Origin: Polaromonas sp.
GTDB lineage: Bacteria > Pseudomonadota > Gammaproteobacteria > Burkholderiales > Burkholderiaceae_C
Reading direction: 5' to 3'
DNA: 57,789 bases
NCBI GenBank assembly: GCA_028292745.1
Contig: JAQGLT010000108.1
Span: forward strand, 1-57,789
Shown: positions 36,501 through 43,948 of the stretch, in pieces
Position numbering within the stretch: the stretch's first letter is position 1
Layout: the number at the start of each line of letters is the position of its first letter
Translations under genes and position numbers: made by a program
The notes under the pieces: model-generated
Told to the model about the DNA's origin: nothing
What the model saw: the letters and a program-made list of their open reading frames with translations, nothing else
Databases searched by the model: none

Positions 36501-37543
36501 ATCGGCTCGACCAGCAGCTGCTCCACCTTGCTCCTGAAACTGTAGCGCTTGACGCGGGCGGTGCCTGCATCTATGACATATCTTATGCCGGGAACAGTGA
36601 GCGAGGTCTCGGCCACGTTGGTCGCCAGCACAATGCGCCGGCCGCTGTGGCCGTCGAAAATCCGGTCCTGCTCGGCCTGGCTCAGCCGGGCGAACAGCGG
36701 CAGCACTTCGGCATTGCGGGTCAGCGGCTGGTGCGCCAGGTGCTTGCGCAGGTGGTCGGCGGCCTCGCGGATCTCGCGTTCGCCGGGCAGGAAGATCAGG
36801 ATGTCGCCGACGCTGTGGGGATTCATCCACAGCTCATCGACCGCATCGGCAATCGCATCGTTCAGGCCGTAGTCGCGCGACTCCTCGAACGGCCGGTAGC
36901 GCTGCTCGACCGGGAACATGCGGCCCGACACCATGATGACCGGCGCAGGCCCTTTGGCGGACGCGAAATAGTCGGCAAAGCGCTGCGCATCAATCGTTGC
37001 AGAGGTGATGACGACCTTCAGGTCGGGCCGGCGCGGCAGCAGCTGACGCAGGTAGCCGAGCAAAAAATCGATGTTCAGGCTGCGCTCGTGGGCCTCGTCG
37101 ATGATGATGGTGTCGTAGGCGCGCAGCAGCGGGTCGGTCTGGGTTTCGGCCAGCAGGATGCCGTCGGTCATCAGCTTGACCGAGGCGTCGCGGCTGAGCC
37201 GGTCCTGAAAGCGCACCTTGTAGCCGACCACCTCGCCCAGCGGCGTTTTCAGCTCCTCGGCGATGCGCTTGGCGACGCTGGAGGCGGCAATGCGGCGCGG
37301 CTGGGTGTGGCCGATCAGCTTGCCCTGGCCGGGCGGGTAGTTGAGCTTGCCGCGCCCCAGCGACAGGGCGATCTTGGGCAGCTGGGTGGTCTTGCCCGAG
37401 CCGGTTTCGCCGCAGACGATGATGACCTGGTGGGCATTGAGCGCGGCGGCGATGTCGTCCCGCTTGCCTGATACCGGCAGCGATTCGGGAAAGGTGATAG
37501 CCAGAGGGGATACAGGAGAAGCCAAGGAAGACCCAGCAGTCAA
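33512..37543 (-). CDS. hrpA: ATP-dependent RNA helicase HrpA (DEAH family)
   Basis: This 1343-residue protein has Walker A CGETGSGKTTQ (about 44-53), HTQPRRIAASSVAKR, DEAH at 149-152, SATID, and motif VI QRAGRCGR. The HA2/OB-fold region and the long HrpA-specific DUF3418 C-terminus follow. It unwinds RNA and rescues stalled ribosomes in E. coli. Two insertions stand out. Residues about 570-600 (WGAAPGRPKQGPAPSGGSD and beyond) are encoded by an R2 repeat. Residues about 1030-1046 (SASKRPAAQAAYTQAAPEK) are encoded by an R1 repeat. Both keep the frame. Divergent from argA across 181 bp. Confidence 0.95.
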   Translation of the reverse strand: MTAGSSLASPVSPLAITFPESLPVSGKRDDIAAALNAHQVIIVCGETGSGKTTQLPKIALSLGRGKLNYPPGQGKLIGHTQPRRIAASSVAKRIAEELKTPLGEVVGYKVRFQDRLSRDASVKLMTDGILLAETQTDPLLRAYDTIIIDEAHERSLNIDFLLGYLRQLLPRRPDLKVVITSATIDAQRFADYFASAKGPAPVIMVSGRMFPVEQRYRPFEESRDYGLNDAIADAVDELWMNPHSVGDILIFLPGEREIREAADHLRKHLAHQPLTRNAEVLPLFARLSQAEQDRIFDGHSGRRIVLATNVAETSLTVPGIRYVIDAGTARVKRYSFRSKVEQLLVEPISQSAANQRAGRCGRVADGICIRLYDAQDFAGRPRFTDPEILRSSLASVILRMKSLHLGTIESFAFIEPPQGRAIADGYQLLAELGAVDDDNELTPVGWTLAKLPLDPRVGRMILEAKDRQALDEVLVIASALSVQDVRDRPMDKQAQADQAHAKFDDEKSEFVGFLKLWKWLGDSRGGHDAVHKLTNRQYENLLRENFVNIRRVREWRDIHSQLLMVVGEQGWGAAPGRPKQGPAPSGGSDDAKRGAWGPHPLNDKPASYEQLHLSMLCGLLGNIGWKSDEDDWYLGARGIRFYRHPGARLSKKPGRWIVAAELVETTRLFGRGIANIDPQWIEQVGGHLLKKQVLDPHWEKKAAQVAAFERATLYGLVVYSGRRVNFGRMDPVTAREIFIREALIAGNWDTKLPFLAANDKMIAHVQELEHKARRQDVLVDEELIYAFYDQQLPAEIASGASFESWYKAEVKKQPGLLLLTQEELMRHEAAGITAQAFPKTLRLGGVDCRATYLHEPGDPRDGVTVEVPLFALNQVNEERCEWLVPGMLKDKIQALIKTLHQRPRSRLVPLPDTAARMAEALMAPEKFGSGSLTDAVLKWVRDATSLDIKRGDLKLDMLPAHLFMNFRVVDEHGRQLGGGRNLGALKSELGSQARGAFQALAGLKNLGRPASAEPGNEKTVPSGPSGRDSASKRPAAQAAYTQAAPEKIAPKVPERYTAWTFGELPELMEIGRGQQTLIGFPALIDLGDAVTIEVFDEPDTAAAKHRAGLRRLFSLQIKEALKYLEKNLPDLQKMAAGYMLVGRAADNSDGGTLEGLRQQIIDVALDRAFLVEPLPTNEAEFKKRVDEGRGRLTLIASEVARLAAGILLEFAVAQRKIKDTKNATEAVQDAAQQLQRLVPKKFLTATPYGQLQHFTRYLKAITLRLEKWRADPARDAARMAELRPQEQRYWRLVAERKGAADARMQEYRWLLEELRVSFFAQELRTPQPVSTKRLDKLWAQLNS
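34408..34456 (+). repeat. R1 dispersed repeat inserted in frame in hrpA
   Basis: GGAGCTGCTTGCGTATACGC, TGCCTGCGCTGCAGGCC and TTTTTGATGCTG follow the R1 core order and spacing. On the hrpA strand it encodes an Ala/Gln-rich linker between domains. Confidence 0.75.
35746..35837 (-). repeat. R2 dispersed repeat inserted in frame in hrpA
   Basis: On the minus strand: CAGCCCCCTCGGGGGGCAGC, then GACGCAAAGCGCGGAGCGTG and GGGGCC, the R2 order. It splits HrpA between EQGW and LNDKPASYEQ, adding about 30 Gly/Pro-rich residues without a stop or frameshift. Confidence 0.8.
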
Positions 37544-37724
37544 AGCCGCTGATTATCGGTGTTCCGCCATCGCAGCAATGGCGGGCGGGCTTTCGCCGCG
37601 CGGTGCCCGGCCACGCCAATGCGCTCCCTTACACTCACTGCTATTTTTGTTTGCCGGAGACGGCCGGGCTATTTATCCCCAGCCTGCGCGGCTCCTTGCG
37701 ACCCCTTCCGATCCAGAAAGCGCC

Positions 37725-39074
37725 ATGTCCACGGTCTTCAATTTCACCTTTGTCCCCTGGTTCCGCTCGGTGGCGCCCTACATCCACAAGTTTCGCAACC
37801 AGACCTTCGTGGTCGCCGTCTGCGGCGAAGCGATTGCCGCCGGCAAGCTGCCACACTTGGCGCAGGACCTGGCGATGATCCAGAGCATGGGCGTGAAGGT
37901 GGTGCTGGTGCACGGGTTCAGGCCGCAGGTCAACGAGCAGCTGCGGGCCAAGGGCCATGAAGCCAAATATTCGCACGGCATCCGCATCACCGACGAAGTG
38001 GCGCTCGACTGCGCCCAGGAGGCGGCCGGCCAGCTGCGCTATGAAATCGAGGCGGCTTTCAGCCAGGGCCTGCCGAATACGCCGATGGCCGGCTCGACGA
38101 TCCGGGTGATCTCGGGCAACTTCATCACCGCCCGGCCGGTCGGCATCGTCGATGGCGTGGATTTTCAGCATTCGGGCCTGGTGCGCAAGGTCGATGTGGC
38201 GGGCATTTCGCGCACGCTGGACTTCGGCGCGATGGTGCTGCTCTCGCCCTTTGGCTTTTCACCGACCGGCGAGGCCTTCAACCTCACCATGGAAGAAGTC
38301 GCCACGAGCGTGTCGATTGCATTGCAGGCCGACAAGCTGATCTTTGTGACCGAGATTCCCGGAATACTCATGGACCCGGGCGCCGCGCCTGGCGAGGACA
38401 ACCCCATCGACACCGAGCTGCCGCTGGCCGCCGCCGAAGCGCTGCTGGCCCAGGTGCCTGCCGGCCAGCGTCCCACCGACACCGCTTTTTACCTGCAGCA
38501 CTGCGTGAAGGCCTGCAAGGCGGGCGTGGAGCGCAGCCACATCATTCCGTTCGCGGTCGATGGTGCCTTGCTGCTGGAAATTTATGTCCACGACGGCATC
38601 GGCACCATGGTGGTGGACGAAAAACTCGAAGAGCTGCGCGAAGCCACCGCCGACGACGTGGGCGGCATCCTGCAGCTGATCGAGCCGTTTGAAAAAGACG
38701 GCACGCTGGTCAAGCGCAGCCGCACCGAAATCGAGCGCGACGCCGATCACTACACCATCGTCGAGCACGACGGCGTGATCTTTGCCTGCGCGGCCCTCTA
38801 CCCGTACCCGGAAGCCAAAACCGCCGAGATGGCCGCCCTCACCGTCTCGCCGCAAAGCCAGGGCCAGGGCGACGGCGAGAAAATCCTGAAGCGCATCGAG
38901 CAGCGCGCCCGGGCCGCCGGCCTGCAAAGCATTTTCGTTCTGACCACCCGCACCATGCACTGGTTCATCAAGCGCGGTTTCGTGCAGATGGACCCCGACT
39001 GGCTGCCCGATGCCCGCAAGCGCAAGTACAACTGGGACCGCAAAAGCCAGGTGTTGGTGAAAAAGCTCGGCTGA
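37725..39074 (+). CDS. argA: N-acetylglutamate synthase (amino-acid kinase plus GNAT)
   Basis: The product has 449 residues. An amino-acid kinase domain (about 1-285) opens FVPWFRSVAPYIHKFRNQTF and contains VLVHGFRPQVNEQL. A GNAT domain follows, with MAALTVSPQSQGQGDGEKIL as the acetyl-CoA loop and FVLTTRTMHWFIKRGF. It makes N-acetylglutamate, the first step of arginine synthesis, and is normally feedback-inhibited by arginine through the kinase-like domain. The start at 37725 matches the family N-terminus; the open frame further upstream is antisense to hrpA and rejected. Confidence 0.95.
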   Translation: MSTVFNFTFVPWFRSVAPYIHKFRNQTFVVAVCGEAIAAGKLPHLAQDLAMIQSMGVKVVLVHGFRPQVNEQLRAKGHEAKYSHGIRITDEVALDCAQEAAGQLRYEIEAAFSQGLPNTPMAGSTIRVISGNFITARPVGIVDGVDFQHSGLVRKVDVAGISRTLDFGAMVLLSPFGFSPTGEAFNLTMEEVATSVSIALQADKLIFVTEIPGILMDPGAAPGEDNPIDTELPLAAAEALLAQVPAGQRPTDTAFYLQHCVKACKAGVERSHIIPFAVDGALLLEIYVHDGIGTMVVDEKLEELREATADDVGGILQLIEPFEKDGTLVKRSRTEIERDADHYTIVEHDGVIFACAALYPYPEAKTAEMAALTVSPQSQGQGDGEKILKRIEQRARAAGLQSIFVLTTRTMHWFIKRGFVQMDPDWLPDARKRKYNWDRKSQVLVKKLG

Positions 39075-39120
39075 CAACCGGCACCCATGAGGCGTGGGGT
39101 CACGCATCCGCTGAGTTATT

Positions 39121-39177
39121 TAAATTTGATAGCATAGTGTGCAGGAGGATACTGCGCTAGCGGCCTATTTGATACTT
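39121..39177 (+). repeat. R1 dispersed repeat (degenerate) between argA and the hydrolase gene
   Basis: TTTGATAGCATAGTGTGCAG, ACTGCGCTAGCGGCC and TATTTGATAC line up with the R1 core in order and spacing, with more substitutions than other copies. The remaining gap to 39286 holds nothing else recognisable. Confidence 0.6.
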
Positions 39178-39286
39178 AAAAGCCCTGGATCGACCGCGAC
39201 CGCACCTACGCCCAAATCGGAAAGGTCCGACAGTGGCGAGCCGACGCGCTTCCTAAGCTGGGAAGGATTTCTTGCCGGAGAAGCCC

Positions 39287-40015
39287 ATGAACGAATCGCC
39301 GCATGTCCTGGTGAGCCGTGAAATCCGCATTCCCTGTGGCGATGCCTGGCTGTACGGCGACCTGACGCTACCGGCCGATGCCCTCGGTGTCGTGCTGTTT
39401 GTTCACGGCGGCGGCAGTGGCCGGCACAGCGCCCGCAACCGGCAAGTCGCCCGCAGGCTGCAGCAAGCCGGCGTCGCCACCTTGCTGTTCGACCTGCTGA
39501 CGGCGCAGGAGGAGCAAATCGACTTTCATACCCGCGAACACCGGCTCGACATGGCCCTGCTCACCCGCCGCATTCAGGACGCCACGTTGTGGGCCAGGGA
39601 ACAGCCCGATCTGGCGCCGCTGCCGATGGGCTACTTTGGCGCCAATACCGGCAGTGCGGCGGCCATCATTGCCGCGGCCCGGCTGGGCAAACAGATTGGC
39701 GCGCTGGTTCTGCGCGGGCCCCGCCCCGACCTGGCCGGCCCGGTGGCGCTGGCCGCCATTGCCGCGCCCACGCTGCTGATCGTCGGCAGCGCTGATGCGC
39801 GGCTGATGGATCTCAACGCGCAGGCGCTCGCGCACTTCACCTGCGAGAAGCGCCTGTCCGTTGTGCAGGAGGCATCGCATCACTTCGAGGAGCGCGGCGC
39901 GATGGACCAGGTGGCCGACCTGGCGGCCTCCTGGTTTGGTGCGCATCTCGCCCCTTTGGAAGGGCATCCGCGTCAGGCGCCAGCGGTGGCAAGGGCGGCG
40001 CAGGAAAACCCATGA
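39287..40015 (+). CDS. Alpha/beta hydrolase of the dienelactone hydrolase type
   Basis: A 242-residue alpha/beta hydrolase starting MNESPHVLVSREIRIPCGD. Features: VVLFVHGGGSGRHSARNRQV (oxyanion-hole strand), AGVATLLFDLLTAQEE, YFGANTGSAAAIIAAA in place of the usual G-x-S/C-x-G elbow, APTLLIVGSADARLMD (acid), and SHHFEERGAM (histidine). The elbow reads G-A-N-T-G, so the standard Ser/Cys nucleophile is missing. GGAG precedes the ATG; an in-frame TTG five codons earlier is less likely. It overlaps the phosphoribosyltransferase-esterase gene by four bases and so works with it. Substrate unknown. Confidence 0.85.
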   Translation: MNESPHVLVSREIRIPCGDAWLYGDLTLPADALGVVLFVHGGGSGRHSARNRQVARRLQQAGVATLLFDLLTAQEEQIDFHTREHRLDMALLTRRIQDATLWAREQPDLAPLPMGYFGANTGSAAAIIAAARLGKQIGALVLRGPRPDLAGPVALAAIAAPTLLIVGSADARLMDLNAQALAHFTCEKRLSVVQEASHHFEERGAMDQVADLAASWFGAHLAPLEGHPRQAPAVARAAQENP

Positions 40016-42075
40016 GCCAAGACCCTGTCCTTCCATTTCACGACCGCCGCCACGCCGGGCGTGTGCTGGCTGCCAAGCTGGCGCATTTTGCCGGGCGGCC
40101 CAACCTATTGGTGCTCGCCCTGCCGCGCGGCGGTGTCGCAGTGGGCGCGGAAGTGGCAAGCGCGCTGCAGGCGCCTCTGGACATTTTCGTGGTGCGCAAG
40201 CTGGGCCTGCCCGGCCAGCCGGAGTATGCGATGGGCGCCATTGCCAGCGGCGGCGTGCGCGTCCTGACACCGCTGCCGCCAAACACCGTCACGCCCGAAG
40301 AACTGGCCGACGTGGTCGCCCGCGAGAGCGATGAACTGGTGCGGCGTGAACTGCTGTTTCGGGGAAAGCGCGCCTCGATCAGCATTGAAGGCCGCACCGT
40401 GATCGTGGTGGACGATGGCCTGGCCACGGGCGCCACCCTGCGCGCCGCGCTTTTGGCGATTCGCCAGCAGCGCCCGCTGCACGTCGTCGTCGGGGTTCCG
40501 GTCGGTGCCCGCGACAGTTGCGAGGCGCTGCGCCCTGAAGTCGATGAACTCGTGTGCGTGGCCATGCCGGAGCCGTTTCATGCGGTGAGCCAGGCCTACC
40601 GGCATTTCCCCCAGGCCAGCGATGAAGAGGTGACCAGCCTCATCGAGCAGGCCCGCCAGGCGCGTGAACAGCTCATCCGCACCCAGGCGTCGAAAACTGC
40701 CAGCGAATGGCAGCCGCTCACAGCCGAGGCGCATGCGCATCCACAGCCCGCTCGCACCCTGTCAGAGGGACTGCTGCGGCATTTGCATCCTTTGGTTGCA
40801 GGCGCGGACGACTACGACCCCCTGATGCAGCTGATCGGGCCGGCTCGTTTTGCCCTGTTGGGCGAGGCATCGCACGGAACGCAGGAGTTCTACCGCGAAC
40901 GCATCGCCATCACCAAGCGGCTGATCCTGGAAAAGGAGTTTTCCGCCATTGCGGTGGAAGGTGACTGGCCCGATGCCCTGCGGGTCAACCGCTACGTGCG
41001 CGGCCTGCCGGGCGATGCCGATGCGGCGGGCGCGCTGTCGGGCTTCAAGCGCTTTCCTTCCTGGATGTGGCGCAACACCGAGGTACGGGACTTTGTGGAA
41101 TGGCTGCGCGAGCACAACGCGGGCCGCAGCCCCGACGGCCAGGTCGGTTTCTATGGCATTGACCTGTACAGCCTGTTCACGTCCGTGCAGGCCGTGCTTG
41201 CCTACCTGGCGCAGCAAGACCCCGACGCGGCCCAGCGCGCGCGCTACCGCTACAGCTGCTTTGACCATGCGGACGAGGACAGCCAGGCCTATGGCTACGC
41301 CGCCAGTTTCGGCATGACGCCCAGTTGCGAGGATGCCGTCGTGCAGCAATTGCGCGAAATGACGCAGCGCGCTGGCGCGCTTGCCACTGTGCCCGGCAAT
41401 GAACGGGACGAGGCTTTTTATGCGCAGCAAAATGCCCTGCTGGTGCGCAACGCCGAAGCGTATTACCGCACCATGTTCCGGGAGCGGATGTCGTCCTGGA
41501 ACCTGCGCGACAACCACATGGTTGAAACGCTGCAGGCGCTCGACTTACACCTCGCCGCCGGCGGCAGGCGGCCGAAAATTGCCGTGTGGGCGCACAACTC
41601 GCACCTGGGCGACGCCAGCGCCACCGACATGGGCAAACGGGGCGAATGGAATGTGGGCCAGCTGATGCGCCAGCGCCACCACGCCGACGCCGTGCTGATC
41701 GGCTTCAGCACCTACGGCGGCTGGGTCACGGCGGCTTCGGACTGGGACCAGCCGCCCCAGCGTAAAAGCGTGCGCAAGGGCCTGCCAGGCAGCTGGGAAC
41801 ATGCGTTTCACCAGACCGGGGAAAACCGTTTTCTATTGCCCATACGGAACAACCCCGCACTGCAAAAGCTCCTGGAGCCGCTGCGCCTGCAGCGTGCGAT
41901 CGGCGTCATCTACCGGCCAGAAACCGAGCGGCAAAGCCATTACTTTCATACCTGCCTGGCCAGGCAGTTCGACGCCATGATCCACATCGACGAAACCAGC
42001 GCCCTGCCGCCGCTGGACAGCGAAGCGGACTGGCACGGCGGAGAAGTGCCGGAAACCTACCCGACGGGCATTTAG
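40012..42075 (+). CDS. Fusion of phosphoribosyltransferase and erythromycin-esterase-like domains
   Basis: This 687-residue protein has two parts. Residues 1-225 form a type I phosphoribosyltransferase with the PRPP loop VIVVDDGLATGATL (130-143) and an N-terminal DRRHAGRVLA segment. Residues about 255-680 form an erythromycin esterase-like domain with LLGEASHGTQEFYRER (E285, H288), AIAVEGDWPD (E316) and IAVWAHNSHLGDAS. The same fusion is known from Mycobacterium tuberculosis Rv2030c of the dormancy regulon, and the neighbouring hydrolase recalls the PRTase-hydrolase fusion Rv0571c. No substrate has been established for such fusions. Translationally coupled to the hydrolase gene. Confidence 0.87.
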   Translation: MSQDPVLPFHDRRHAGRVLAAKLAHFAGRPNLLVLALPRGGVAVGAEVASALQAPLDIFVVRKLGLPGQPEYAMGAIASGGVRVLTPLPPNTVTPEELADVVARESDELVRRELLFRGKRASISIEGRTVIVVDDGLATGATLRAALLAIRQQRPLHVVVGVPVGARDSCEALRPEVDELVCVAMPEPFHAVSQAYRHFPQASDEEVTSLIEQARQAREQLIRTQASKTASEWQPLTAEAHAHPQPARTLSEGLLRHLHPLVAGADDYDPLMQLIGPARFALLGEASHGTQEFYRERIAITKRLILEKEFSAIAVEGDWPDALRVNRYVRGLPGDADAAGALSGFKRFPSWMWRNTEVRDFVEWLREHNAGRSPDGQVGFYGIDLYSLFTSVQAVLAYLAQQDPDAAQRARYRYSCFDHADEDSQAYGYAASFGMTPSCEDAVVQQLREMTQRAGALATVPGNERDEAFYAQQNALLVRNAEAYYRTMFRERMSSWNLRDNHMVETLQALDLHLAAGGRRPKIAVWAHNSHLGDASATDMGKRGEWNVGQLMRQRHHADAVLIGFSTYGGWVTAASDWDQPPQRKSVRKGLPGSWEHAFHQTGENRFLLPIRNNPALQKLLEPLRLQRAIGVIYRPETERQSHYFHTCLARQFDAMIHIDETSALPPLDSEADWHGGEVPETYPTGI

Positions 42076-42105
42076 CGGGCCGTTGCCAGTCAGAGTGAAG
42101 CCGCG

Positions 42106-43602
42106 CTAGCGCCGGGCGATACCGCCCAGTTCCAGCCGCTTGGCCGGCAGGGGGGCTGAGGCCACTGGCAGGCGGACGGTGAACTCACTGCCCCTGCCGT
42201 GCCCCTCGCTTCGCACCTCCACGCTGCCGTCATGCAGTTCGACAAAACCCTTGACCAACGACAGCCCGATGCCCAGCCCGTTATGGGGTCGCCCCACGGA
42301 GTCATCGACGTGGGTGAATATGTCAAAAACACGCGGCTGCATGTCGGGCGCGATGCCGATGCCGTGGTCAGTGACGCAAACCGCGATGTGGTCGGCCTCA
42401 CGCCGAGCCGAGAGCGAGATCAGGCCGCCGTGGTCAGTGAATTTGATCGCGTTGCTCAAGAGGTTGGTCATGACCTGCACGATCCGGGCCGGGTCCACGT
42501 TCATCAGAACATCTCCGGGCGAAATATCCACTTTGAAGGGATGCGCGCCGTCATCGATCAGGTGCTGAACCGTCTCGACGGCTTGCTGCAGCAGCGCCGC
42601 CAGCTGAACCGGCTCCTTGCGCAGCTCAACCACGCCGCGGGTGATGCGGTTTAAATCCATCAGATCATTGACCAGCCTGATCAGCTGCGAGATCTGGCGC
42701 TCCATCACCTCGGGCGCTTTCCTGGCCAGTTCGGGGTTGCAGTCCGCGTGCTGCAACACCCCCAGCCAGCTGCTGAGCGATGCCAGGGGGTTGCGCAATT
42801 CATGGGCCAGAATCGCCAGGAATTCGTCCTTGCGCTGGTGCATTTTCCTGAGCGCCTCCGCCGCCTGCCTGCGGTCGGAGATGTCCCGGGTTGAGCCCGA
42901 AACGGCCACCACCGTGCCGTCTTCGGCCAGAACCGGTGAAAAAATGTTTTCATACTGGCCTTTGCCACAAGCACTGAGGTAGGTGTCGTCGCAAATCGTT
43001 TCCCGGGTGTCGATGACCTGGCGAATCTGTCGCTGCAGGCGCTCGACAAGCTCGCGCGGGTAGCCGAGTTCGTAAAAATTTTTGCCTACCGCATCGGCCA
43101 GTTTTTTTTGCCACAGCGAAAGCAACCTTTCATTGGCATAGATAAACCGGCTATCCAGGTCTAGGACATAGTTGAAATCGGTGCTATTGGAAAGCGCCGT
43201 CTGGTAGATGCGTCTTTCACGCTCTCTGAGAGCGGCCAGCTCCGCACGCGCCTGCTCCAGCTGCCTCTGCCTGGTGACATCTTTGAAATAAACCGAAAGT
43301 CCGTAGGACATCGGGTAAATGCGGAGTTCGTACCATTCGTCGTTTTGCAGGTTGCAGACAGTCAAGGACGCTGGCACCCTTTCATCGGCAACCTGGCGAC
43401 AAGCGTTTTCGAACCGGCTGCAGGCCAGGTCTCCCAGCTCATTCCAGATCACCTTGCCAAGCAGATCGTCGCAATGGCGCTTGACCACGGCACTGGCCAG
43501 TTGATTCACGTAAAGGAGCCGCCAGTGGTGGTCTACGGCAAAAAAACCATCAGAAATGCATTCAAGGATTTCCTTGGCATTGGCGTCAAGCTCAGTGTTC
43601 AT
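42106..43602 (-). CDS. PAS-domain sensor histidine kinase (soluble)
   Basis: The product has 498 residues. A first PAS domain is at about 8-110 (ISDGFFAVDHHWRLLYVNQL), a second at about 128-245 (DFNYVLDLDSRFIYANERLL), ending with a PAC-type GSTRDISDRRQAA. HisKA follows with the phospho-acceptor H of ILAHELRNPLASL, then HATPase with NLLSNAIKFTDHGG, DHGIGIAPD and GLGIGLSLVKGFVELHDG. No membrane helix or receiver is present, so it is a cytoplasmic kinase with its response regulator elsewhere. Ends 30 bp from the converging fusion gene. Signal unknown. Confidence 0.92.
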   Translation of the reverse strand: MNTELDANAKEILECISDGFFAVDHHWRLLYVNQLASAVVKRHCDDLLGKVIWNELGDLACSRFENACRQVADERVPASLTVCNLQNDEWYELRIYPMSYGLSVYFKDVTRQRQLEQARAELAALRERERRIYQTALSNSTDFNYVLDLDSRFIYANERLLSLWQKKLADAVGKNFYELGYPRELVERLQRQIRQVIDTRETICDDTYLSACGKGQYENIFSPVLAEDGTVVAVSGSTRDISDRRQAAEALRKMHQRKDEFLAILAHELRNPLASLSSWLGVLQHADCNPELARKAPEVMERQISQLIRLVNDLMDLNRITRGVVELRKEPVQLAALLQQAVETVQHLIDDGAHPFKVDISPGDVLMNVDPARIVQVMTNLLSNAIKFTDHGGLISLSARREADHIAVCVTDHGIGIAPDMQPRVFDIFTHVDDSVGRPHNGLGIGLSLVKGFVELHDGSVEVRSEGHGRGSEFTVRLPVASAPLPAKRLELGGIARR

Positions 43603-43948
43603 GGGTTATTTCTGCGCCAAAACACATGAAATTTTGAAAACGAAGCGCTGGCCGCGAGGTCTGGCATGCCGTCGGAAGTTGTAATTCTGCTTTTGTCATA
43701 CGGTTTGGTACGAGTTCTTCCTGTCTGGTTAAGCTTTGAGCGCATCCTAGCCATTGAATTTGCGCCAGTCAGTAAGACTTTGTGCTGTTTACAATTTAAT
43801 ACTTTTGACTGGGAACAAAATAAGACTGTCACCTCATCAATCGCAGAAATTGGCATAAAAACCCAAAAACCCGGCAAAATTTCTTGTTTTCAGCCTAAAT
43901 TTATTAGGCCTCAAACCTTACCTTCTTCGAGTTACTAGAAATAACATT
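43603..43948. other. AT-rich intergenic stretch without a supported gene
   Basis: These 346 bp between the flavoprotein gene and the kinase gene are clearly more AT-rich than the flanks. Short open frames exist on both strands but overlap each other, lack ribosome sites and show no family features. A 6-base inverted repeat (GCCTAA at 43893, TTAGGC at 43904) has no T-run. It probably holds the promoter of the histidine kinase gene. Confidence 0.6.

Noticed and set aside
43666..43938. Short plus-strand frame (90 codons) in the AT-rich gap between the histidine kinase and flavoprotein genes
   Set aside because: No ribosome site, no recognisable domain, and an overlapping frame of similar length exists on the other strand.
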